Assembly (NCBI GenBank): GCA_020631735.1
Contig: CM036158.1
Span: forward strand, 84,641,914-84,705,913
Source of the DNA: Saccharum officinarum
Lineage: Eukaryota > Streptophyta > Magnoliopsida > Poales > Poaceae
Length of the DNA stretch: 64,000 bases
Direction: 5' to 3'
Part shown: positions 46,850-57,695 of the stretch, in pieces
Layout of the letters: every line of letters begins with the position of its first letter
Position numbering within the stretch: the first letter of the stretch is position 1
The notes under the pieces: model-generated
What the model saw: the letters and a program-made list of their open reading frames with translations, nothing else
Told to the model about the DNA's origin: nothing
Database searches by the model: none
Made by a program: the position numbers and the translations under genes

Positions 46850-46958
46850 GCCCTTGAACTTATCAGCCCGACTTATCAATCATGGTACAATATTTTTCTT
46901 CTCACAACAAAACAGCATCAGTCGGCTTATCAGCCGCAAAAACCATCAGCCGAACAAC
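46850..46958. mobile_element. MITE in the integrase fragment (GGCTTATCAGCCG family)
   Basis: Begins cccttgaacttatcagcccg and ends cggcttatcagccg...cagccgaac, with inverted ends and the internal landmark tttttcttctcacaacaaa. A related copy lies at 59160. It interrupts the integrase frame. Confidence 0.65.
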
Positions 46959-47006
46959 TCTATATCCTCGCAAGCAGTAAGGAATTTTTTCTGGCAACAA
47001 GTTATA

Positions 47007-47635
47007 CTAGCCAAGGCCCCGCGCGGTGACGCGGGCGATAATAGTGAGAAATATGTGCAGAGAATGTATTGTTCAATGTTTCGCACAAAATGAATTGGCC
47101 TGCTTTGATATGTGAAAGAATTACGCTTTTTTAAGGAAAGAAATGGTCTAACCTAGTATAAAAAACATTAGTTGTTTGGGAGTGTCTAGCATTGAAAAGG
47201 AGAGAGGAAAAATAGGGAAAAACATAAGTAAGTTTGAAAAAAAGTACGTAGCATGGAAAGAAGAGAACAGTAGGAGTAGGAAAAGGGGGAAGAAAAAGGA
47301 AAAAATATTCATTGCAGTAGTCGGGTACTGTATCAAAAGGAACATGGAGCATGGGTTGATACAAGTAGTCGAGTACTGCTTTTATTAAAGGTTGCTAATG
47401 TTTGAAGGGTATGTACTTTTGTTAACGGGTAAGTGCTTTTTGGAAACATGCTTATATTGCAAACGGATTAAAAGGGCGCTAATGGTCAACGGGTCTGCAC
47501 TGTTCATATTGGGCGGGTACTGTTCACAGGATCCGATACTATTCTGGCAGCAGCGATTATGTGAGAGGTTACTGTTGATAAACAGTGACCTGTGAGGGAG
47601 GGGTTGGCATATAAGCCTTAGGAGTATAGGGTAAA
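47007..47635 (-). mobile_element. Helitron-like insertion (629 bp)
   Basis: On the minus strand the insert ends in a GC hairpin (GCCCGCG...CGCGGGGC, 47036-47016), then CCTTGG and CTAG, followed by T in the host. The integrase reading frame is restored exactly when 47007-47635 is skipped, placing the insertion between A and T with no target duplication. These are Helitron features. The 5' end (TTTACCCTATACTCC) lacks the expected terminal TC, which is the weak point. It is non-coding. Confidence 0.65.
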
Positions 47636-47815
47636 TGCCGCTACGAAGTCCCCATATACCTCACCATCGATAACGGCACCAAATTCGATTGCGACGCATT
47701 CAAGAAATTCTATAACTAGCTGGGCATCGCTATTTGCTTCGCGTCACTCAGACACTCTCAGTTCAATGGCCTCGTCAAGAGAGCGAACGGCATCATCCTA
47801 CAGGGAACCCATAAT

Positions 47816-47992
47816 AAGGTCAATCTTAATGAGTTTCATATCCTATTTTCCAAAATTTTCATGTGTTTGATATAGTGTAAATAAGTTTAATCCTATAAAA
47901 TTTTCATCATCTTTCTTTTCATCTATACTATGTCATATCAGCTTATTTAATACTCATGAAACTCCTCTAAAACCTCATTGAGACTGACCTAT
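47816..47992. mobile_element. MITE with AGGTCAATCTTAATGAG ends (copy 1)
   Basis: Starts aaggtcaatcttaatgagtttcat and ends ctcattgagactgacct, an imperfect inverted repeat. The interior has gtttgatatagtgtaaataag and catcagcttatttaat-type sequence, related to the copy at 57526-57692. Confidence 0.65.
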
Positions 47993-49429
47993 CACTCGGG
48001 ATTAAACTCGAAACTCATGCTAGCTAAGCCATGTGCAGATGCTTGAATGGTATGCCGTCATCATGTACAATAGCAGCAAATGGAACTTGACAAAATGGAC
48101 TACATGAATGTAATGCAAGCAACATAAAGTAAGTTAGTGGGTAAACTTGTCTTTTGTGCCGTCAATTAACCGCTATCTACATGTGTGAGATGGCAATGGC
48201 GTATAGGAGAACAGAAAATTAAATCCAACGGCAAAGGAGAAAACCTATAGTTTTTAATGATATGCATGGGACGAGTATATATTCTAATTACATACAATGA
48301 ACTTTACCATTTATATGTATGACTACAGAGAGTAATCAATAAATGGCCAGGACAAAGGAAAAGATAGAGGACTGGCCCGAACAAAGAGCAAGAGAAGAAA
48401 TACATTCATTCATCAGGTTCAATGAAAAAAAACTATAAGGGGTTTGGATCCTTCGTTTTGGAGGAATTGAAATCTAATTACCGACGGACAGATAAAGCAC
48501 GTATATGGGCAAGGCATCGTCGTCTGATACTCTCGGTCTCTCTTGAAGGCTCTCACCTAGCTACAGTTGACAGAGGGGGAAAAAAGGGATTTCAGTCGCC
48601 GCCGGCGGAGACGGTGGTCTCTTCCGCCTCTGATGGCCTGTGAGGCGTCGCGAGGTGGCGGAGACCGCTGGTCTCTTGCCGGCGGGTGGGGTAGTCTATA
48701 GTTAGGTCCTAATTTATCTAGGTTTAGGTTTCCTGGCGACGCCGGCGAGCGGTGGCGGCGATGTCGTGGAGGAATAAGTCCTCTCGGATTCTTTCTCGTC
48801 CCATCGGCGCTCCACTCCGGCAACGATGGCGAGTCCATGGAGGTGGTGCTCCCTGTGTGGAGTTCCTGTGCAGGAGTCCATGGCCGGCGGCTACTCTTCT
48901 TGGCACTTGCCGAGGCGAGGTAGGTGTTGGCCTTTTGTTTCCAGGATGGAGAGGCAGCTCTGGGTTTCGCGACGACGTGGAGGTTGAATCGAGCTCCTTT
49001 TCCCCATGGCGGCGGTCGTCATCGACGGTGAGCTTGATTCAAGGTCTAGAGTGCTTGGGGCGTGTCCCTGGCCGATGGGCGTTCTCCAACGACTCTTCTC
49101 GTTCGTTTGGACGAGTGACTACTGCGGCTCTTTGCAAAGCCTTTGTGCGATGGAGTACTCTCGGATCTGGGTAGACGCCGTTTGTGTGTGCTGGTTTCTG
49201 GCGATGGCCGGCGGCGGCGAATGCAGGTGGTTTGGGCGAACAGAGGGTCCAGGGACTTACTTGTAATTTCTATTTTTTTCTAGGGCCCTTTGTGCAAATA
49301 GGTTGGACAGCTGTCCTCTGTATCCTACTGTTGCGTACCTGTATTTGTACTGGTATTTGTACGTTTCCTTTAACTCTAATACAGGTATGGTTGGTTGATC
49401 AAAAATTTTGAGCATCAGCTCTTCAAGTA
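47993..49429. other. Spacer with GC-rich block, possible LINE-like or other TE remnant
   Basis: No gene I can support. From 48557 to 49260 the sequence is GC-rich and open in several frames on both strands, with no domain recognised. It then passes to gtttcctttaactctaatacaggtatggtt (about 49363-49392), which resembles the tail of a plant non-LTR element. At 48436-48480 there is a fragment related to the MITE at 55727 (ggggtttggatccttcgttt). Confidence 0.35.
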
Positions 49430-49750
49430 CAAGCTGTAGTATCTGAACTCATGCACTAACTCACACCATCACACACACAAACTCACACACGCACACCCTA
49501 GTGCGCAAGCTAGACCTACACTTATATGAAGAGACTTGCACGTGGCTGAGAGGTATCCGAAGTCATCGAGACTTCGCACATGACGAGCACGTCATCCTGA
49601 CCATTGTGGCGCATCCACGTGTGAGGCAACTGAAAATATTTAGGGAACTACTGTTCTCGGGTGGTAAATCACGTTTCGAGCTGGTCTCGAACACGCGATC
49701 GGTGGCTTCCACACCCAGAAGGCTCACCAACCGAGCTACGGCTCGGTCCC
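49430..49750 (-). mobile_element. tRNA-derived SINE
   Basis: On the minus strand, from 49750, it reads GGACCGAGCCGTAGCTCGGT with an A-box-like TAGCTCGGTTGGTGAG. A B-box-like GTGTTCGAGACC follows about 40 bp later (49694-49683). The tRNA-unrelated body runs through cacgtggatgcgccacaatg to a GTGTGTGAGTTTGTGTGTG-rich tail. Box spacing and orientation fit a plant SINE. Flanking duplications were not found. Confidence 0.65.
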
Positions 49751-49762
49751 TACTTACAGTCT

Positions 49763-50624
49763 ATTTGGTCGAGGGGATGGAGTAGGATGGGATGCGACAG
49801 ACCCGGAATGAGTGGCGTTTGGTTGAGGGGCGAGGGGCAAGGACGTCCCTTGTGGGAATATTCCCGCTGAATGCGGGGCGACCCTGTCCCCAAAATTTTC
49901 GCAGACGGGGGGCGACCTAGGTGGGACGAGCAGCTAGCTGCGCGGAAGGAAGGAGAGGAGCGCCGGTCGTAGATGGGGTCGCGGGCAAGGGCTCCGTCGT
50001 GGCCGCGGGTGAGGAAGGAGCGCGTGCAGCCGAGCTCGCCTGGGCCTGCCTATGGACGAGCTTCGGCCCGCGCCGCACGGGCGAGAGCGCGGGGAGCGCG
50101 GCCCCGCCGCCGCGCAGGGTGGAGACATGGGGCACGGCACCGGCTGCACGTGATGAAGAAGAGAAGTTCGGCGTGCCGCCGGAGTTGAGAAAGAACGTGA
50201 GCTCGCCGTCGCAGTTGAGAAAGAAGGCGGGCGCGGAGATGGGATCTGCACGCGCGTGAGGGAGAAGAGGAGGAAGAAGGGGAGGCGCGCCAGGCGAGCT
50301 GCGGCCTCGCCGGAGGCGGACGAGCTCCACCACCGCCGCCTCATGGACGACCTCCGGCACCCCGCTCTGCTCCGCTTCGGCACCGGGAAGGAGACGGAGG
50401 AAAGAGATGGCTCGACCGTGTGTTGGGATGAAAGAGATGAAAAAGAAAGAGAAAAAATAAAAATCTGACAAATGGATCCCATCTGTAAGTGGCTGATCTC
50501 ACTTTTTTCTCTCTAGTGGCCCAAACAGAAAACAGGTTCATCGTATCCCTCCTCAACCAAACAAAAAATAGAGTCGTCCCATCCCATGAAACAAATTCAG
50601 GACCCCAACCAAACACAACCTTAA
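49763..50624. mobile_element. Non-autonomous TIR element with GC-rich cargo
   Basis: The left end tttggtcgaggggatggagtaggatgggatgcgac pairs loosely with the right end catcccatgaaacaaattcaggaccccaaccaaac, and gtttggttgagg-type sequence occurs just inside both ends. The interior (49917-50471) is GC-rich with long open frames on both strands and no recognised domain. It could be a captured gene fragment. Confidence 0.4.
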
Positions 50625-50626
50625 TG

Positions 50627-50925
50627 AATTAGGCTATTTAGCTTAAAATTTAACATTCCATAACATTCCCAGACTCACAAATTAGCCTATTTCAAATTCA
50701 TAAGATGAGAGATGAAAATAGATTCTATAGATCACTATGCTATAATTCTACTTCTAACTTATAACACACTCTTCAACTCACTTCCCTACAATAGAAATAC
50801 AACGTATAAGTATATCCCTGGTATGCCTAACAATAAATATACAAATATATTCCATATACAACTATATTAACTTAATTAATCTATGTCTAAAATATAATTA
50901 TTAGAATGAATTCAAACGGGCCCTA
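50627..50925. mobile_element. MITE, GTTTGAATTCATT family (copy 1, reverse)
   Basis: Read on the minus strand it runs gggcccgtttgaattcattc ... gttgaagagtgtgttataag ... catctctcatcttatgaatt ... cctaattcattaag. The element at 55727 has the same landmarks in the same order, so both are copies of one AT-rich MITE family. Confidence 0.7.
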
Positions 50926-51126
50926 AACCAATTTACATGAGGTTGGCATTTGGTCAGAAAGAGTTCCGTTTTTCAATTTAACAGCGCAAGTCAACTTATT
51001 ACATGACATATATACAAACCCGGGCAACTTCACTCTTTGGTTGCTGCAGACCCACGTTACAGATTCACATTGCATATCCTTCTCTTTAATATGTACAGGC
51101 ACAAGGCAAAAACACATACTCGACAG

Positions 51127-54100
51127 TCATGGATTAACCACGACACCTTGCAGTAGACACGGATGACCAGTTGTTAGCTGCTCAACCTCAAGAGAGCAGC
51201 TCTCTCTCCCCACATTCTCAGGTAGAGCCTCCTTGCAGGCACGGCATCGAAGCCACAGATACGAAAACCCAGCAAAAGCTGCCTTGCTCGCAAACTGGAC
51301 ACGGTATATCAAGCTTATCTCCCACAATCCACTGCCCATGTTAAGTGCCAGTGCATCCGCATTATACCCTTCGAGGTCTGATTCTGAGACCATCACAAAT
51401 GCGCTATCGTCAAAGGCAACAAGGTTGTGAGTGGCAAGGAACAACGGTGGCTTGATTAAAGGATTGTCCAGGCGACTAGATCTCCCAGTTTTCTTCACTC
51501 TTAGTTGATAGAATTCTTGCACAGCCTAAAAAAAGGGAGAGAGAGAGAGAGAGGAGATAACACTTAAGTAGGGGTCGTGTACACTGTTAGATTACCATAA
51601 AAAACAGTCAAAATATGAATCAAACCCACCCACCACTTAATGGTCCACAAACAACAAGTGAACCAACATCGAATAGTACTTCAATATACATATAATCCCT
51701 AAAATTGAACTTAAAATAGATTGCCAACATCAGCTAATATTTCTGTTTATCCAATAATAAGGCTTTCAGATCATATATTGAACAAGCAAAAAGACAAACA
51801 ATAAGTCAGTCAGCAAAACTACTAAGCAGAGACAGACATTATTTCAGAGTTCCATCAGAAATTTGCCAAGGATACATAGTTATCTCAAATATTGTTACTT
51901 GACTCTTCATTAACCAAACAACAAGGCAGCCAAATTTTCAACTGATTTTAATATAAATAGTTGAGCAAAGCCTTGAGGAATATATAACCAAGGACAGTGT
52001 GGTACCAGACAAATAGAATGATGGCCAAACCAGAGTTTGTATCAAAACATACAAAAGCTCTTTGCCCACTAAATTTCCAAGAAACATCAAAGAATACCTA
52101 AATTAGCACACAATAGATCTTAACAAGAGGAACAATAATTAAAAATGAGCATAACTTATGACACCTGGCAGGTTCTCCTTTTAAATTCTGAATTGATAAC
52201 AGCCTTTTCTTCTATGATTACAACACTGAGGATGAGGGTGAGGGTGGGGGTGGGGCTACTGAAATAATTGCATACAGAAGCATGTAAAATTTGGTGGTAA
52301 CTTACTTGCCACTGTGCAGGAGCTAATAATACCCTAGGCCGACGCAAGCGGACATGTTCGTAAGCTTCAGCAGGAGTCATATTTTTATATTGCACCTAAA
52401 GAGAATAGTCAAGCCACATCATTACTCATATTACGGAAGCAAGCATATCTTTATCTTTATTATTATTAAGAACAACAAATACTGTTTGGCATACCAAATA
52501 GCAAATGACAACCGTAGTGCTACGTCCTCGTCCAGCTTTGCAGTGCACATACGTCAATTTCCCACATGAAGCGTTTCCTTCAAGTATTAAAATTTTGAAA
52601 ACAGAACAATTAAGCCATGCACCAAATTGGAAATGCTAAAGGAAATGTAAAAGGGAAAAGGAGAGAGAGAGAAAACACAATCAGAGTGATGAAGTAGTAT
52701 TATGTCCTTTTCCCATTAAATAGACCCTAGGCAGGTTTCGCAATATACAGGTATTTACGAGAAAAAAGAGAGCACTTGAACGAAAACTCAACTGAAGCAA
52801 ATTACAAAGTGTGTACCAATAAGAGTCATGTTTATTATCTAGTCATACTTCATAGAGAAACATCATTAACACGCTTAAGACATAATTTGACGTAAATTTA
52901 GGAAGATTTAATCATGTGTATTTTCTCAGAGAAACATCATTAACAATGCATAGAAGTACATTCCTAGTTGCTCTTAAGAACTAAGAAAAATAGAAGATGC
53001 ACTAATGCCAATATTAACTAGTGTCTATTGCTACCTCATCAAATTCATTTGACTGCTAAGCCATGCACCTTCAAACCTTTATTAAGTAGCATGTACATCA
53101 TAGCATCAAGCCATACACTATGGAAATTTAGGAAGATTTAATGATGTGTATTTTCTCAGAATCCTATAATATTAAATAAGAAAGAACAACCCACTTGTAA
53201 AAGGCAAATAGAAACGAATGGACTAATTTATTCTTGAGAACACACTAACAAGCAAAGGTGAGTTGTCATATGACATGTGTAAACTGTGACCTTCATATCC
53301 TGTAACAGCTCGATATGTATCCTGAGAAGATTCTTACTGTGGATGAAGTCAGCAGCTTCGCAAAGGTTAACAAATGAAGGCGCATAAAGGTAATCCCTTG
53401 TTGGTAGCACCAGGTTTTCGATTCCATGAGCCTAAAATCAGATATATATTTCAATTACTTGCTGCATCAGCAAAAAGATTGCAACAGACAAATGCAAGAG
53501 GTAACTAAAAATCTAACATAGCACCATGAATTGATCAATGCATCGTATATCATCACATTTACGAAGTAAGATTATCACCATCCTATATACAACATCTGAT
53601 GTCGCGTCAAATGCAGTTATACACATGTAAAGGAATACAGTAGAAAAATGGTAACAGGACAATACTGCAGCCCTTTATTATTCTTATTAATAAAAATTAC
53701 AATGTTGCTGCATGAGCACTATTGTTATCATTGCCACTGCACTAGCTTAGGGAACTCTAATGCCCGCCTACAGATACTATGGTATCAGTCCACCTCAAAG
53801 ACCACTGTGGTTTAAGACTCCAAGACCAGTTCATCTAACAACCTCAATTCACTGTTCAATCATGCAAAACTAAAATCACTCATGAAAACTTCAAGCATTG
53901 ATCAAACCCAGGATCTGATGGGTGTAATCACGACAAACAAAGCCGCAGCCGCACCTGATGTGTTGTATACATTGCCACACCATTGTTCTAGGCAAATTGA
54001 ATTGCAATGTTCTCAAGTTAAACTAGCGGGAGCATATCCTATTCAATTCTCCCGTATCAGTAGCTTATATTTTCATTATATTCATCATACCATCAGATCA

Positions 54101-54973
54101 CATACCTAAGGAGTAAGAACCAACATACGACAAACAAGTGCCTGTGCAAAGCTAATCTGTTAGAACAATACAATTACATGCACTCTATCGGTCAGCTGTG
54201 ATATACTAACCTCGTAGAGGGATGCGGGAACAAGCCTCTCGTACGATTCATTAAGTGTCACCACACCACAAACTCCAAGCGCCTTTAGCCGGAGAACATC
54301 GCTAGGGAATGGAACAGCACCAAGCAGGACATGCTGATACACCAAAAACGATTGAAGGCAATGAGAGCAGAATCAGCAGAAAATTCTAAACGAATTGAAA
54401 CATGGAAGGTCAGCAAACATTGTAAAACGTTGCATGATCATGTATTCATGTGCTTCCAAAATCAATTAAGAAAATCCCCAAGCCACGAAGCAGAAAAACA
54501 AAAACTAATGCGAAACATTCATAACTGCAAACTGCCACACCATCAGCAGAACTGCAGACGCAAGCCGCCACATTCAAGATACAAAGCTAGATGGCGACAC
54601 ACAGGACACTCAAATTCCCAAAGAAATCAAATCAAACAATAGATCGGACAAGGCGACCAGAACACCAAAGCAATCACAGTAACATCAATCAAAAAGGAGA
54701 AGAAAATTTTCTGACCTCATCGATCTGATCCCACCAGTGGAAGTGCTCCTCGAACCGATTCCTCACGACGTTGTACACCAGAGTCGGATAGAAAAGCATC
54801 CGAGCGCCGACACCCACCGCCGCGCGCTTCGCGTCGACGGCCACCCGCATCACCACTCCACTCTCGACCTCCGCCGCGTCGCCATCCTCGCGACGCGGAA
54901 GCAGCAGCTCATCCTCCCCGCCCTCTCCACCTCGTCCTCCACACGGATCGCCCGGAAGCTCCTCGATTCGCAT
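51127..54973 (-). CDS. PTPMT1: PTPMT1-like dual-specificity phosphatase (phosphatidylglycerophosphate phosphatase), six exons
   Basis: Minus-strand exons 54973-54716, 54333-54211, 53431-53338, 52577-52495, 52395-52306 and 51525-51127 sum to 1047 nt, 348 residues. All introns are GT-AG and phases agree. The N-terminus is acidic/Gly-rich, followed by GARMLFYPTLVYNVVRNRFE and HWWDQIDE, which begin the conserved PTPMT region. HVLLGAVPFPSDV, GVVTLNESYE and LPTRDYLYAPS (general acid D140) lead to the P-loop VHCKAGRGRST (C171 to R177 in CX5R). TPAEAYEHVRLRRPRVLL follows. In the family this enzyme removes phosphate from phosphatidylglycerophosphate on the way to phosphatidylglycerol and cardiolipin, in mitochondria and possibly plastids. 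The C-terminal exon adds about 130 residues after the catalytic domain, which plant members have but animal ones lack. Catalytic residues are intact. Confidence 0.92.
52236..52255 (+). promoter_or_regulatory. G-quadruplex-type motif in PTPMT1-like intron 5
   Basis: GGGTGAGGGTGGGGGTGGGG on the plus strand fits four G-runs with loops of 1-2 nt. It lies on the strand opposite to the transcript, so it could form in DNA rather than in the pre-mRNA. Confidence 0.5.
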
Positions 54974-55428
54974 CGCTCCGCGATCAACTCAACTCAGCCC
55001 GATCCGATCGGGGCCCAGAAAAATCGCTCAGAAAAGAAAATCCCCAAAGCCGATCGGTATGGGGAAAGCGAGCGGCCCGAATTGGGGGTTGGAATCCGAT
55101 CTGAGGCGTTGGATGGAACCGAATTGGATTCTCGATTCGGCAACCGGGGTAATCGAGATCGGAAGCTACTCTCTCTTCACTTTCCTCGCGCTCACGCCTC
55201 CTCCCCTCCCTAGCCCTCCACGCCTCGCCTCTCCGAACTCCGAAGAAGTCGAAACTGCCTGAACCAAGCAGCAACCCGCACGTCACCATATGACTAGGCG
55301 ACGTGCTACCAGATCACTGACAGGTGGGTCGCCTCTTGCCTCGTCCAGTTCTGATTTTTTGTGGTCCATATATACTGATGACAGGGAGAATATTGAAGAA
55401 AATTCACAGCAAAGAAAAAAAAAACATA
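54974..55428. other. Leader/promoter of the PTPMT1-like gene and short spacer
   Basis: Mixed GC-rich sequence with CT-rich tracts near 55195, likely leader and core promoter for the minus-strand gene. No second gene recognised. Confidence 0.45.
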
Positions 55429-55685
55429 CTCCCTCCGTGTCCTAAAGAATATTGTGTGGATACGGACACGGTCTTCAAAAATCAACTTTCACTGCTACTT
55501 TTTTCTATAAAATATTTATAGAATATAGTCAATATATACTTTTATAAAACTACATTTCGAGATAAATCTACTTACATCACTTTCATATTTTCAAACTCAA
55601 CCCAAAAGAATTTATTTGTATTAAAGTTTAAAATATTTGACTTAAGACAACCTCAAAACGACTTTCTTTAGGGACATGGAGGGAG
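55429..55685. mobile_element. Stowaway-like MITE (CTCCCTCCGTGTCC)
   Basis: Ends CTCCCTCCGTGTCCTAAAGA and its near complement TCTTTAGGGACATGGAGGGAG, with TA on both sides (55427-55428, 55686-55687). 257 bp, AT-rich interior, no coding content. Confidence 0.9.
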
Positions 55686-55726
55686 TACGTATAGCCACAT
55701 AAGAACTTGGAGAAAGATTTTATTTA

Positions 55727-56085
55727 GACCGTTTGGATCCTTAAAATTGAATTCATTTTAAAAATCATAATTTATATACTTATTAATTAAGTGAATATGG
55801 TTGTATATAGATTATATTTGTATATTATTGTTGGCTCTATGAGAGAGATACTTATGTGTTGCATTTTTATCGTAAGGGAATCAGTTGAAGAGCGTGTTAT
55901 AAGTTGCAAAGTAGAAACATAGAATGATGATATGTAGAACAATTTTCCATCTCTCATGCTATGAATTTGAGATGAGTTTATATGTGAACTTTAGAAAGTG
56001 GTGGAATGTCAAATTTCAAACCAAATAACCTAATTTATTAAGTAGATTTCAATTTCTCCAAATAAAAAGATCCCAATGGCCCCTA
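55727..56085. mobile_element. MITE, GTTTGAATTCATT family (copy 2)
   Basis: Starts gaccgtttggatccttaaaattgaattcat and shares ordered landmarks with 50627-50925 (ttaattaagtgaatatggttg, gttgaagagcgtgttataag, catctctcatgctatgaatt). It ends near aatggcccc at 56085. Confidence 0.7.
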
Positions 56086-56246
56086 ATTTAATTAAGGTAA
56101 TTAGCAAAAAAACAACACAAGTAATTTAGGTCAATACAGTTTGATGGGAAAGACATGCCCCACATGTATACATGGCCGCCTGGTTTACCGTGGCCGTCGA
56201 GCCGGCAACCGACCCCACCAAAAATGTACTCCCTTTCATGTGGTAG

Positions 56247-56464
56247 TAAGGGGTTGTTTAGTTCTAGGCCATGCCCAGCCATGCCCTGCTGTGGCGAGTC
56301 ATGGCTGCGGCGGCAAAAACTAGTGCCATAGTCTGTGGTGAAAAACAAGTCATTAGATGCCATGGCTGACGAAGACTATGCATGAACCAAACACTAGCCT
56401 AATAAATTGTGGCGGGGCATAAGTGTGGTGAGGCAGAGTGTGGCGTGAAACCAAACACTCCCTA
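56247..56464. mobile_element. MITE (GGGGTTGTTTAGTTCTAGG)
   Basis: Left end aggggttgtttagttctaggccatgcc, right end gtgtggcgtgaaaccaaacactccct. Imperfect inverted ends around a GC-mixed interior. Superfamily not determined. Confidence 0.55.
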
Positions 56465-57525
56465 AATGTTTTCAGTTCTGGCAGGTGAGAAGAGTTTTTC
56501 TCACAAAAAAAGGTGAGGGGTAGTTTTGGTATTGAAATATCTTCTTTGTCAAATTATTTTTCAGCTTCCTTTCTTTACGGCATACAACAGCGATAAAAGG
56601 AAAGCAAAGCAAGAAAGCCATCGGCGCTCATCGTCTGCTCTCATGCCAAGTCGGCGCACCTTAGTCGTGAGTGCCTAGAGCGAGGACGTTGAGCTTGAGC
56701 CAATCAAGGAGACGACAGCAGCCACCACCTCCTCCCCGTCCCCTTCTTCGACCACCATAGCAGCAACACAGGCCACCCCAAGGCGAAGCCGACAAGCCCC
56801 AGGTTGTGGGATGCGCTGGTGTTTAGTGGTTGTGCTCCCGAGCACATCAATGGCCTTTCTCGCCATGCCATGGTAGGCTTCGTGTCCGCACTCGCCGTCG
56901 AGGCTTCTCGCGGCGGGTGCCTCCTCTCGCTGGCAGGGTAGTGGGTCTGGGCTGATGTGGTGCACGGCTATAGTGGTCGTGACGTCCGTGACATCGTTGG
57001 TGCCGCTGCTCAAAGTAGGAGAGCATTGACGCCAAATGTCGCCAAGCTATCTAGTGCCGTTGTCGTGTATTGCCCTTGCGCTTTTGAATGACAGGAGCAA
57101 CAAACCCGGTAACCATATTTTAACCCTTGCCCTTGCGCTTTTTTTTTGACACGAATCGTAACGTCGGGAATGTTCCTACGGGAAGATAGGTCGGTGGCCA
57201 CAAATACACGCGGAAAATTTGCTCTCCAGTTCGACACAGTGGCTAGGTAGACACCAATTCACACATTGCTTTTATTACATCGATTGAGACGGTTATATTA
57301 AAGCATCTCTAGCAGTTTCTCAATATCTCCTCTTATCTCGTAAAACTGTTAAATTGAGGATAGTTATGTTTTTTTCTCCAGCAGTTCTCCAATACCTCTT
57401 ATTTTTTTGGTGGTCACAAATATTTCTCTCATCGCCTCTAAAATAAAGGGGGAGATACAACTCCCCAATACCATAGGGACCACTCTAATTACCACTTTTT
57501 AGCCATCTTTTCTCTTAGGCCACTT
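56465..57525. other. Spacer without recognisable gene
   Basis: Open frames exist on the minus strand (57013-56675) but encode low-complexity Ala/Val/Arg-rich peptides with no domain. The stretch gcatctctagcagtttctcaatat near 57303 resembles the ends of small TIR elements. Confidence 0.4.
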
Positions 57526-57692
57526 TTGGGTTTCATGAGAGTTTCTTGGGCATTAAATAAGCTGATGTGATTGTATTGATGAACAAAGATAAGATAAAAG
57601 TTTTATGGGATGAAATAAGTTTCAAGAGATGAAACTTGTCTGTAATGTTTCAAACACATAAGTGCCATGAAACCTCTACTGAGACCTTACAC
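57526..57692. mobile_element. MITE with AGGTCTCA...TGAGAC ends (copy 2)
   Basis: Contains tttcatgagagtttcttggg, cattaaataagctgatgtga, aagataaaagttttatgggat and catgaaacctctactgagacc, related to the copy at 47816 in opposite orientation. Confidence 0.6.
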
Positions 57693-57695
57693 TCT

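Larger units (their letters stand above)
46541..47812 (+). pseudogene. Ty3/Gypsy integrase fragment with nested insertions
   Basis: Plus-strand integrase pieces: KALVGKTFKQGLYWPTALTD and SCEGCQLVA (zinc region, 46563-46700), then in another frame LPAALGNLRYAVVAVEYFTK (46760-46830), FFWQQVI (about 46986-47006), and after a 629-bp insertion YEVPIYLTIDNGTKFDCDAF and ASLRHSQFNGLVKRANGIIL (47641-47810). These are integrase core motifs including the second Asp region and NGLVxRAN. An in-frame TAG lies at about 47717. The sequence differs from the chromovirus at 34930 and resembles non-chromodomain Gypsy (Tat/Athila-like) integrases. No other part of the element is present. Confidence 0.82.

Noticed and set aside
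49678..49750. Possible functional tRNA gene
   Set aside because: A- and B-box-like sequences are there, but no cloverleaf could be folded by eye and a SINE body with GT-rich tail follows.
47820..50620. Gene in GC-rich 48557-49260
   Set aside because: Several frames open on both strands with no recognisable domain and no splice pattern.
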